From contig NZ_JAIVLH010000015.1 in the NCBI RefSeq assembly GCF_020524345.1, positions 62,001 to 126,000 on the forward strand: DNA of 64,000 bases, read 5' to 3'. The translations under genes were made by a program, and so were the position numbers. A model generated the notes under the pieces. That model had not been told where the DNA came from. It made no database searches and saw only the letters and a program-made list of their open reading frames with translations. Positions 16,499 through 24,137 of the stretch are shown one piece after another. The stretch comes from Metabacillus niabensis. Its GTDB lineage: Bacteria; Bacillota; Bacilli; Bacillales; Bacillaceae. Positions within the stretch are counted from its first letter, which is position 1; each line of letters opens with the position of its first letter.

Positions 16499-18346
16499 TT
16501 ATTTCACTTTTTGTCCTTCTACATACTCAATTAACTGTTCCTCAGCATCTTTAGCAATATGACCTACTGCTTTTGCAATCAATGTTGCTTTATCTTCCTT
16601 CACAAGCCATTTTGTTAGAGCTTTTAATGTGCTCATAAAGTCTTTTACAACGGTTTTGCTCATTGGGTCATAGAGTGAAGGGAGGTCTTTTAAGCATACT
16701 TGCTTCCAAAAATCCTCGTCACATGCATCCCAGCTGTCAACCGCATGTCCTTCTAGAATTTCTCTTAAATCAAATAAACAGTTTCGATATTTTCGTAATG
16801 TGAGGTCTGATTTTCCGTCTGTTTTTTCCTTGAAGAACGTAACAAGGTCTTCTGAATAAAAGGTATTTACTGTTGATGGAGTGAATCCTAATAATTCATA
16901 AACAGGGATATCTTCTTCTTTTACGAGTGTTTTTCCTTCATTCGTCGAGACAATTTCGGTCATGGTTGTGACACGCTCAGTTCCACCTGTGACAAATGGT
17001 GAAAGGGGCAGACCGAGTTCTTTTCGAACACTGTTGAAATCAGCTGTGATCTCGATTTGCTTGTATTCACGTTGTGCTTGCGTAAATAAATTGTTTTCTC
17101 GCTGCTGTAAATATGCTTCAACCACATCTGTTTGTCCTTCATTCACTAAGTCTAGTACAGATTTGTCTCCGAAGTGTGGAAGCTTTCTATCCAAATCTAA
17201 CCGTATATCATGGTTAGCGTAAAGCATCATATATTGTGGAGCACCCTCCGGTAAGGAAGCCACTGTGTTTTTCAGCTCAACCGTTTTCGGGACCTCCATT
17301 GTTTTCTGCTGTTCATCCAGCAATGTCATGAGGCCTGAATGAATGATCGATTGCAATTCTTCTATCGTATCCTCTTTAAGGGTGATGTATGTTAACGTAT
17401 TACCCTCAATTGTGAGTGTTCCGATCACATTTCCAATATTGATCGGTTCGGTTAGTGCATTGTCAGTATATTGATACCAAGCATTCACCCAATTACTTAC
17501 TTTCAGCTGGTTCTCCCATTTGTCGATTAAAAAGTGAGGCTCAGCTTGGAGTAAATCGAACAGTGCTTGCTGATTAAGAATCTGATATCTATTGATATAT
17601 TGAGTAATGGCAGTTTTTTCGGTGTTTTCCCGAACTTTTACCATATTAAAGGCAGCCAACACTTCAGGATAATAATCCATCATAACTTGTTCGGCAGATA
17701 GATTATGTTCTTTTTGAAGCTCTGTTATCACATTTCTCGCTTTTTCAATGTTTTCCGGACCTTGAACGATTCGGACTCCGTTAAAATAGGATAATGAGTC
17801 AAATTGCTCAATCAGAGCGAATGTACTGCTCCAAGGTGCAACCGTATCTTTAAGATTCTCCTCCATTTTTGCTAGAGGATAGGTTTCACTTGTTAGCATA
17901 TCCTTGAAAATGACGCTTTTTTCATCGTGGTCAACAGCTTGAACCAGCTTTGGAGTCAGAGACTTCCATGTTTGAGCCATTTCAAGTTCATCCTGTGAAA
18001 GACGTTTCTCTTGGGTTGAAATAAACCATTCAATCCCACGCAGTCCATTTTCATAACGATGGAAAAAGATAAGCCAAAACTCAAAAAATGGGTTTTCATT
18101 TTTACTAGAAAGAGTGTACTCAGTTCTTTTTTTAAACTCACTAAATAATTTGTATTGCTGACTAGCAGGCAGCTCTTTATAAATGAAATCCTTTATTTTA
18201 AGTGTCAGCATATGCTTTTGCTGATAAAAACGCTCTTCCTTTACTTCGTGCAGCTGAATAACACTTGATTTCTTCATACAGCACTTTTTATATTTTTTCC
18301 CGCTTCCGCATATACACGGGTCATTACGTCTTGGTTCCACTTTCAT
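16499..18346 (-). CDS. SEC-C zinc-motif protein of unknown function
   Basis: The ATG at 18346 follows a weak GATAGGTG site; a GTG at 18349 is the alternative. The 615-residue protein begins with a SEC-C zinc motif, RRNDPCICGSGKKYKKCC, at residues about 4-21. Such motifs are found at the end of SecA and in many accessory proteins. The rest is soluble and charged with no recognised catalytic motif. It includes an interval near residues 495-590 (FFKEKTDGKSDLTLRKYRNC onward) that resembles a small helical domain. No signal peptide or membrane helix is present. It is monocistronic. Function is unknown. Confidence 0.85.
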   Translation of the reverse strand: MKVEPRRNDPCICGSGKKYKKCCMKKSSVIQLHEVKEERFYQQKHMLTLKIKDFIYKELPASQQYKLFSEFKKRTEYTLSSKNENPFFEFWLIFFHRYENGLRGIEWFISTQEKRLSQDELEMAQTWKSLTPKLVQAVDHDEKSVIFKDMLTSETYPLAKMEENLKDTVAPWSSTFALIEQFDSLSYFNGVRIVQGPENIEKARNVITELQKEHNLSAEQVMMDYYPEVLAAFNMVKVRENTEKTAITQYINRYQILNQQALFDLLQAEPHFLIDKWENQLKVSNWVNAWYQYTDNALTEPINIGNVIGTLTIEGNTLTYITLKEDTIEELQSIIHSGLMTLLDEQQKTMEVPKTVELKNTVASLPEGAPQYMMLYANHDIRLDLDRKLPHFGDKSVLDLVNEGQTDVVEAYLQQRENNLFTQAQREYKQIEITADFNSVRKELGLPLSPFVTGGTERVTTMTEIVSTNEGKTLVKEEDIPVYELLGFTPSTVNTFYSEDLVTFFKEKTDGKSDLTLRKYRNCLFDLREILEGHAVDSWDACDEDFWKQVCLKDLPSLYDPMSKTVVKDFMSTLKALTKWLVKEDKATLIAKAVGHIAKDAEEQLIEYVEGQKVK

Positions 18347-18403
18347 CACCTATCATTTCTTTCTAAACATATTAAGGAGTTTATATTTATACATAGTTTT
18401 GGT

Positions 18404-18453
18404 GTCTAGCTACAGCGCCTAGCCCCGAAGCTGATCAAGGCGCTTCCGCTTTT
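18404..18453. repeat. Bacillus-type GCGCC intergenic repeat, simple copy
   Basis: GTCTAGCTACAGCGCCTAGC and GATCAAGGCGCTTCCGCTTT form the same arms as the repeat at 9926-10046, but here the loop is only a few bases. Confidence 0.75.
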
Positions 18454-18634
18454 CTAATCCATTCTCTATATTAAACTAAGTTTTTACGATGAGCAAAGTA
18501 TACAAAATTTGATTTTAGTCAAGAGCTGAAGTATGTTCAAGTAAATAGGCGAAAACTTAATGAAAAATGAAACTTATCACGCGCTTCAATCGTACTATTT
18601 AATAAGAAGTGAAAGTTATCTATAGGAGACGATA

Positions 18635-19264
18635 ATGATGAAGCAAGTTGTCCATTTTTTTATACAATCAACAGCTGCAACCATGTCAACGGGATCGATT
18701 TGGCTGGTTAGTTTTTTTCCATTAGATCAGACGTTTCTATTATCAAGCGCATATGCCCTTGGTGGGGGAACAGCTGTATTTTTTTCAACAAAGGCACTCA
18801 CCCATCAGCATTTCTTAAAGCAAAATCAACTGTCGAGAAAAGAATATGCCTATATTAAAAGACACTTAAAAGAAGCGGATCAGAAAATAAAACGACTCCG
18901 CAAGGCACTTTTTAGCATACGAACGATTTCAACGATTAAACAAAACATTGAGATGTATCGAGTAGTAAATCGAATTTATACCATCACGAAAAAAGAGCCA
19001 AAGCGCTTTTATTTAGCGGAATCATTTTATTATTCACATCTGGATTCTCTTGTTGAGCTAAGTGAAAAGTATGCATTTTTAGCTGGCCAGCCTTCGAAAA
19101 CTAGTGAGCTGTCACAATCATTAACTGAAACACGCCGCACGATATCACAGCTTTCTGACTCACTTGAACAGGATTTACATGATGTGTTATCGAAGGATAT
19201 ATCTCAGTTGAATTTTGAATTGGATGTTGCAAAGTTAACAATCGATAAAACGGTGAAAAAATAA
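18635..19264 (+). CDS. xpaC: XpaC-like protein (5-bromo-4-chloroindolyl phosphate hydrolysis family)
   Basis: AGGAG lies 6 nt before the start. The 209-residue product has two hydrophobic segments near residues 5-30 and 38-55, then a long charged, helical region (from about residue 65) rich in coiled-coil heptads. This is the layout of Bacillus XpaC, which is encoded next to the TelA-like YaaN, exactly as here (15-bp gap). XpaC was named for a phosphate-ester hydrolysis phenotype, but its true biochemical role is not established. Membrane-anchored cytoplasmic location is inferred. Confidence 0.82.
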   Translation: MMKQVVHFFIQSTAATMSTGSIWLVSFFPLDQTFLLSSAYALGGGTAVFFSTKALTHQHFLKQNQLSRKEYAYIKRHLKEADQKIKRLRKALFSIRTISTIKQNIEMYRVVNRIYTITKKEPKRFYLAESFYYSHLDSLVELSEKYAFLAGQPSKTSELSQSLTETRRTISQLSDSLEQDLHDVLSKDISQLNFELDVAKLTIDKTVKK

Positions 19265-19279
19265 GAGGAGGCACTATTT

Positions 19280-20410
19280 ATGAGTCATAATCAACTTGAT
19301 GATTTGCTATCAAACCCGTTTGGGGAAGAGGAACTTGTTGTAAATAAAGAACCTGAAGCAGAAAAGCCAGTCAAGCTGCTAGATGTTTTACCAGAGGAAA
19401 ACCGTAAAAAGGCAATTCAGCTAGCTGAACAAATCGATCCAAAAAACCAGCAGGCCATCGCATTATACGGAACACAAGCTCAATCAAAACTATTAAGTTT
19501 TTCACACTCTATGCTTGATCATGTCCAAAAAAAGGACACCGGTGAAATTGGACAAATCATTGGAGACCTAATGAAGAAGCTGGAACAAGTGAGCCCAGAT
19601 GCATTAAAGCCGGAAAAACGCGGGCTTATCTCAAAAATGTTTGGGAAAATCTCTAACTCTGTTCAAGAAGTATTAACAAAATACCAAAAAACAGGCGCCC
19701 AAATCGATCGAATTAGCGTCAAGCTCGATCATTCCAAAACAGGCTTACTTCAAGATATCCAAGTACTTGAACAGCTTTACGAGCAAAACAAGGAATACTT
19801 CCATGCGTTAAATGTATATATTGCAGCAGGTGAACTGAAACTTGAAGAATTGCAAAACAAAACAATTCCGGAGCTAAAGAAAAAAGCAGAACTCACACAA
19901 GATCAAATGGCCTTTCAAGAGGTTAATGATCTTATGCAATTTGCCGACCGCTTGGAAAAACGGACACATGATCTTGTCTTAAGCAGACAAGTTACCATGC
20001 AAAGTGCCCCGCAAATCCGCTTAATACAAAGCGCAAACCAGGCATTAGTTGAAAAAATTCAATCATCCATCACAACGGCGATTCCGCTCTGGAAAAACCA
20101 AGTAGCCATCGCACTCACACTACTTCGCCAAAAAGACGCAGTAGAAGCACAGAAACTCGTATCAAAAACAACAAATGATTTACTGTTGAAAAACGCAGAA
20201 ATGCTTAAGGTCAATACGCTGGAAACAGCGAAGGAAAACGAGCGAGGACTTGTCGATGTAGATACATTGAAAAAGGTTCAAGACCACTTGATTTCAACAC
20301 TAGAGGAGACACTCCGTATTCAAGCAGAAGGACGTGCGAAGCGACTTCAAGCCGAACAGGATTTAGCGTTGATGGAGACAGATTTGAAGAAGAAATTAGC
20401 AGGGATGTAG
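19280..20410 (+). CDS. yaaN: TelA/YaaN family toxic-anion-resistance-like protein
   Basis: AAGAGGAGG precedes the start. The 376-residue soluble protein is almost entirely helical and charged, with the TelA-family core around residues 60-330 ([20 protein letters not shown] and [20 protein letters not shown]). TelA homologues were linked to tellurite and other stress tolerance, but their molecular action is unknown. It forms an operon with xpaC and is followed by a strong terminator. Length and order match the Bacillus xpaC-yaaN unit. Confidence 0.9.
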   Translation: MSHNQLDDLLSNPFGEEELVVNKEPEAEKPVKLLDVLPEENRKKAIQLAEQIDPKNQQAIALYGTQAQSKLLSFSHSMLDHVQKKDTGEIGQIIGDLMKKLEQVSPDALKPEKRGLISKMFGKISNSVQEVLTKYQKTGAQIDRISVKLDHSKTGLLQDIQVLEQLYEQNKEYFHALNVYIAAGELKLEELQNKTIPELKKKAELTQDQMAFQEVNDLMQFADRLEKRTHDLVLSRQVTMQSAPQIRLIQSANQALVEKIQSSITTAIPLWKNQVAIALTLLRQKDAVEAQKLVSKTTNDLLLKNAEMLKVNTLETAKENERGLVDVDTLKKVQDHLISTLEETLRIQAEGRAKRLQAEQDLALMETDLKKKLAGM

Positions 20411-20420
20411 GAATAAGGAA

Positions 20421-20453
20421 AAGCCGTGTGCTTTAGTAGCACACGGCTTTTTT
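20421..20453 (+). terminator. Terminator of xpaC-yaaN
   Basis: AAGCCGTGTGCT and AGCACACGGCTT pair perfectly around TTAGT (12-bp stem), followed by a T-run. Confidence 0.92.
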
Positions 20454-20467
20454 GTCTTTAAAGTTAG

Positions 20468-20504
20468 GTGCACAACATCCAGCTCCCCAGCACAAGTTGT
20501 GCAC
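20468..20504. repeat. Short palindrome GTGCACAAC/GTTGTGCAC
   Basis: A 9-bp inverted repeat flanks ATCCAGCTCCCCAGCACAA. The ACATCCAGCTCC part matches the 5' arm of the 9926-10046 repeat, so this may be a truncated or hybrid copy of that family. Confidence 0.55.
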
Positions 20505-20546
20505 GTGCAGACCTGGAGAGGGGGCGAATTTTGGCGAAAATTGTCT

Positions 20547-20645
20547 AATCGAAAATAAGTTAGTGAGAATCGTAAATAAATTCTAATAATCGAAAATAAG
20601 TTACCAAAATCGAAAAAAACAAATCAAAAATCGTAAATAAATCTT
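20547..20645. repeat. Array of AATCG(A/T)AAATAA units with about 20.5-bp period
   Basis: AATCG begins at 20547, 20568, 20588, 20608 and 20629, that is, spacings of 21, 20, 20 and 21. Each is followed by an A-rich (A/T)AAATAA-like tail (AAAAAAAC in the fourth). The array lies between two convergent genes and is not part of an ORF. Confidence 0.7.
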
Positions 20646-20691
20646 ATTTAGATAGCTTAATTAAAAAAACAAAGCAAAATCACTCAATATT

Positions 20692-21258
20692 TTATTCCCG
20701 AACAAGGGAAAGTGCCTGTTTGAGGATTTCTGATTTCCGTTCTTCTTTTTGTTGCTCATATATTTGTTTAAACTCTACTGCTTCATCCTCGGGATATCCG
20801 TTTTGGGCAAGCTCGAGTTTGAGTTCCTGATACAACGTCTGAAAGTCTATTTCTGTCTGTTGCTCAATTTTTTGCCCTTGAGCAGCATAGCTTTGATAGA
20901 GCGTTTTCAGTGAATCATCAGAATACTCTTTATTTATGTAGGCTTTGAAATCATGGAGTGCTTTCTCAACTAAGGTATCAATTTGGCTATTTGTTTTTGA
21001 TTGAAGCTCTTCAAATTTAGTTTGATAATTCGCTTTTATTTCCTCGAGTGAATGGGTTTGATTGGTTACTGCAACATGATCAACCTGTGTTTGATAAAAG
21101 ACCGTTTTATTCGGGGCGGTTAATTCCTTAGTGATTTCACGTTGCGGACTGTGGATTGTAACAGGCTTTTCATTGAAATCTCCGAAGGCATATTTACTCC
21201 CTAAAAATAAAACAATCAACAAGATAAAGGCAAAAATAGTGACTCTTCTAATATCCAT
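20692..21258 (-). CDS. Single-pass membrane protein with extracytoplasmic coiled coil, unknown
   Basis: The start at 21258 (MDIRRVTIFAFILLIVLFLG) is chosen because AGGAGG lies before it; an in-frame ATG 36 bp upstream has none. The 188-residue protein has one N-terminal membrane helix (about residues 6-24). The remainder, probably outside the cell, is helical and rich in Gln, Glu and Lys (about 65-188). No known domain is recognised. It stands alone, downstream of a REP-bearing interval. Confidence 0.75.
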   Translation of the reverse strand: MDIRRVTIFAFILLIVLFLGSKYAFGDFNEKPVTIHSPQREITKELTAPNKTVFYQTQVDHVAVTNQTHSLEEIKANYQTKFEELQSKTNSQIDTLVEKALHDFKAYINKEYSDDSLKTLYQSYAAQGQKIEQQTEIDFQTLYQELKLELAQNGYPEDEAVEFKQIYEQQKEERKSEILKQALSLVRE

Positions 21259-21388
21259 TTTGATCTTCCTCCTCTCCTGCTTAGTTTTGTCCATTTCTTT
21301 AGGGTTTAATCAAGAGAGGAGGCAATTATATTTAACTTGCAAAAAAAGTAGGCAATGTTAGCGGAATTGCACTATAGTTTACTAGAAT

Positions 21389-21410
21389 AGGGACAAGGGA
21401 CCTGTCCCCG
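21389..21410. repeat. REP-like palindrome, copy 6
   Basis: AGGGACAAGGGACCTGTCCCC, followed by GTGGACCACC as in other copies. Confidence 0.75.
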
Positions 21411-21433
21411 TGGACCACCCATGCTGCTCCTTC

Positions 21434-21874
21434 TTACACGTCCAACTCGTCTTTTTTATGTTTCCCTTTCCTAAATAATGCTTTAACCAGGATAAAGAAT
21501 ACCAGTATTCCAGCATATACAAGGAATAGCGCAATGTATCCCCATAACCCGACAATCGCATCAGCGAATTCCATATTTCCTCTGCTTGTGATCGCTTGCT
21601 GAATTTCGATGGCGAAGACGAGGACGAACATAAACGTTAATGTATATAAAAAAGCAATTAAATGAATACCAAACGGAAATTGTGATAGCCATTTTGAGAT
21701 CATATAAACAGCAATGAATGTTACCATTCCAATTACACCCATTATCCAAAAATGCATGTCTTTGTCTGTCATCTGTAAGCCTAAAATATCATTAATAATG
21801 ACAATCAATACATCGTGTAAATTGTTCATGACCTCAACAAGAAACAAAATGCCATCCTTCATTTCATCACTCAT
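21434..21874 (-). CDS. Four-helix membrane protein, unknown
   Basis: GGAGAA immediately precedes the ATG at 21874. The 146-residue product has about four hydrophobic segments (near residues 12-28, 38-60, 68-88 and 108-130) and a short lysine-rich C-terminal tail. No enzymatic motif is visible and I do not recognise the family. It is oriented head-to-head with the NTF2-like gene (115 bp apart). Confidence 0.7.
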   Translation of the reverse strand: MSDEMKDGILFLVEVMNNLHDVLIVIINDILGLQMTDKDMHFWIMGVIGMVTFIAVYMISKWLSQFPFGIHLIAFLYTLTFMFVLVFAIEIQQAITSRGNMEFADAIVGLWGYIALFLVYAGILVFFILVKALFRKGKHKKDELDV

Positions 21875-21988
21875 TTCTCCGGAAAATATTTAAAAATCTA
21901 TTATACCAGTTTTTTGAAAATAGGTAAGAAGAATATCTGTCCAATTTGGTACATACCTTGTATTACTTAGACAGCGAGGTGTTGCAAA

Positions 21989-22447
21989 TTGAGGAAACGC
22001 CGAGGAAATGCAGTTCCATTGGTTATTGTGATCATTATTTTGATGATTGTTTTGATTGTATCAGTTCGTTTATTTTCAAGTTTTGCCAATAATGACCCTG
22101 AGGATATTGTCTCAACTTTTTATCATTATGAACAGGAAGGTGACTTTGGCAGCGCATGGGAACTGTTTCACCCTGCCATGCAGGAGCGCTTTTCAAAAAA
22201 TGCTTATGTAACAGAGCGTTCACACATCTACATGAGCCACTACGGTGTTACGACATTTGAGTATGAAATCGTAGAGGAAGAAGAAATTCAAAACTGGAAA
22301 ATGGCAGAAGATCAAGAGACGTTCCCTACCGCTTATAAATTGACCGCTGAACAACAATTTAAAAGCAAATTCGGGGACTTCACGATCTTACAGAATGTCT
22401 ATGCAGTAGAACACGAGGGTGAATGGAGAATCGTGTGGCAATATTAA
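21989..22447 (+). CDS. Membrane-anchored NTF2-like (DUF4878-like) protein
   Basis: A TTG start at 21989 is used; GAGGTG lies 7 nt upstream. The 152-residue product has a basic N terminus, one membrane helix (about residues 9-29) and an extracellular domain of about 115 residues. In it DPEDIVSTFYHYEQEGDFGS and the closing EGEWRIVWQY strand suggest a SnoaL/NTF2-like cone fold. This is a common accessory type in Bacillus with no known activity. It is flanked on the right by a REP pair. Confidence 0.72.
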   Translation: MRKRRGNAVPLVIVIIILMIVLIVSVRLFSSFANNDPEDIVSTFYHYEQEGDFGSAWELFHPAMQERFSKNAYVTERSHIYMSHYGVTTFEYEIVEEEEIQNWKMAEDQETFPTAYKLTAEQQFKSKFGDFTILQNVYAVEHEGEWRIVWQY

Positions 22448-22456
22448 AAGGACTAG

Positions 22457-22502
22457 AGGGACAGGTTCCTTGTCCCTCCTTGGGACAAGGAACCTGTCCC
22501 CT
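22457..22502. repeat. Inverted pair of REP-like palindromes, copies 7 and 8
   Basis: AGGGACAGGTTCCTTGTCCCT (22457-22477) is followed after CCT by its inverted copy (22481-22502) and by CGGTCCAC. It repeats the paired arrangement seen at 7678-7723. Confidence 0.85.
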
Positions 22503-22511
22503 CGGTCCACT

Positions 22512-22769
22512 TTACATACCATTAAAGATGAAGTACATTCCAACTGCGAATAAGAGAATGACAAGAATGATAAGCAGGATGGAAATAACCAAGATGATCC
22601 AGCCGGCCACTTTTCTGCCTGTGACGATTAAGTATATACCTAACACGATTGGTCCAAATAAGAAGCCTAAAATTCCCCAAAGCCATGGATTCTTGTTATG
22701 CTTTGGAGCATCAATTGCTAAGTATATAGCGATTATAATCGATATAATAAATCCAAAAGAAAATTCCAA
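22512..22769 (-). CDS. Small membrane protein, unknown
   Basis: The open frame extends to 22862, but the best start is a TTG at 22769 with GGGAGGGATC upstream, giving 85 residues. Three hydrophobic segments are visible (about residues 3-17, 28-45 and 54-82), with a conserved-looking APKHNKNPWLWGILGFLFGP turn typical of small PLDc_N/TM2-like Bacillus membrane proteins. Function is unknown. The longer form (116 residues) cannot be excluded. Confidence 0.65.
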   Translation of the reverse strand: MEFSFGFIISIIIAIYLAIDAPKHNKNPWLWGILGFLFGPIVLGIYLIVTGRKVAGWIILVISILLIILVILLFAVGMYFIFNGM

Positions 22770-22909
22770 AAATGATCCCTCCCAACAGATGATTTCTATA
22801 AAAGAATATGGAATCCTCATAAAATTATGCCTAATAGATGATATGAAAATCTTGGCGACCACTTCTGATAAAATTCCCCATTCTTATGAATTATAACAAA
22901 AAATGACAT

Positions 22910-22945
22910 AAAAAAAGTTAGTCCTTGTAAAATAGGACTAACTTC
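22910..22945 (-). terminator. Terminator of the LCP gene
   Basis: AAGTTAGTCC (22916-22925) pairs perfectly with GGACTAACTT (22935-22944). The minus strand continues with TTTTTTT. Confidence 0.9.
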
Positions 22946-22952
22946 CTAAAAA

Positions 22953-23900
22953 TCAATTTGTGCTTGCTGTATTTGTGCTGATTTCAAGATGTTCCTTTAG
23001 CTGATCAGATAGGGCTAAACGATTTTCTTCAGGAACGATATAATAATAAATACCATCGATTGTATCGCCAGAGCCTTCTACTTGGAACTGCTCAAGGTTT
23101 TGTGCAGCTGTTTTATAATTAGCTTGAATATCCCACATTTCATCAAATGTTAGGTTTGTTTTTACATTATCACGGACAACACCGAACATATCACCGAATT
23201 TTGTAATAGAAGAGACGTTAGCACCTTTTTTAATTACGGCTTCTATTATTTGACGTTGACGTTCTTGTCGACCGAAGTCACCTCGTGGATCTTCTTTTCG
23301 CATTCTTGTAAAAGCTAATGCTTTATCACCATCGAGTGTGATTTTACCTTCAGGAAAGTCATATCCATCGTATGAGAAATTCAATGTATTATTTACCTCT
23401 ACACCGCCAACCGCATCAACTGTATCTTTAAAGCTTTCCATATTGATTTTTACAAAATAATCGACTGGTACATCTAAGAAGTTTTCTACTGTATTAATAG
23501 CCATTTCTGTACCACCGAAGGCATACGCATGGTTAATTTTGTCCTGCTTACCTTTACCAATAATCTCTGTTCTCGTATCACGTGGAATACTCACCATTTG
23601 AGTTGTATTGGTATTTGGATTTACAGTCATTAAAATTAGAGAGTCAGAGCGACCACGGTCACCGTCACGTTCATCCACACCCATTAAGAGAATCGAAATA
23701 GGATCTTTTTCTTCGAACACAACCTGTTCTGTTCGTTTTTCTGATTTATCCCGATCAAGATCTTCCTGAATGCTGGCCACTGTATCAGCAGCAGATTTAT
23801 ATAAATAAAACGCATAGCCACCAGTACCTAAAACAAGAAGACCAATGATACTTAATGTGATCCACAGCCACTTTTTCTTCTTCTTTTTGCTTTCTCTCAT
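22953..23900 (-). CDS. LytR-CpsA-Psr (LCP) family glycopolymer ligase
   Basis: The 315-residue product has a lysine-rich cytoplasmic end, one membrane helix (about residues 11-32) and an extracellular LCP domain. Family residues are visible: VDERDGDRGRSDSLIL near 75-90, SIPRDTRTEI near 100 with the pyrophosphate-binding arginines, and FTRMRKEDPRGDFGRQERQR near 195-215. LCP enzymes move undecaprenyl-linked wall polymers onto peptidoglycan. It lies 7.5 kb from the polysaccharide locus of this window and is a good candidate for attaching that polymer, by inference. A sigma-A promoter and a terminator frame it as a single gene. Confidence 0.93.
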   Translation of the reverse strand: MRESKKKKKKWLWITLSIIGLLVLGTGGYAFYLYKSAADTVASIQEDLDRDKSEKRTEQVVFEEKDPISILLMGVDERDGDRGRSDSLILMTVNPNTNTTQMVSIPRDTRTEIIGKGKQDKINHAYAFGGTEMAINTVENFLDVPVDYFVKINMESFKDTVDAVGGVEVNNTLNFSYDGYDFPEGKITLDGDKALAFTRMRKEDPRGDFGRQERQRQIIEAVIKKGANVSSITKFGDMFGVVRDNVKTNLTFDEMWDIQANYKTAAQNLEQFQVEGSGDTIDGIYYYIVPEENRLALSDQLKEHLEISTNTASTN

Positions 23901-23946
23901 GTTCTATATCATCCTTTTAGAGTTATTTTCATAATAGCCTATAAAG

Positions 23947-23975
23947 ATTATATTGCTCTGTGACTATTATCACAA
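23947..23975 (-). promoter_or_regulatory. Sigma-A-type promoter of the LCP gene
   Basis: On the minus strand TTGTGA (23970-23975) and TATAAT (23947-23952) are 17 nt apart, about 47 bp before the start codon. Confidence 0.65.
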
Positions 23976-24137
23976 TCATTTTTTGTAAAAAAATGTTTCC
24001 AGTTATATGACGTATGGGCAAAATAAAAGGTTTCACTCTTTGTAGAAATTTGTCTAAATAATAAGATAGGCAAAAGCAAAATAAAAAATTATAATTTATT
24101 TGTTAAAATATAGAATTTTATAGGAGGAAAGACGAAC

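Noticed and set aside
20468-20645. CRISPR array
   Set aside because: The AATCG units are 12 bp or shorter, degenerate, with 8-bp gaps and no cas genes nearby; spacing is far too short for CRISPR.
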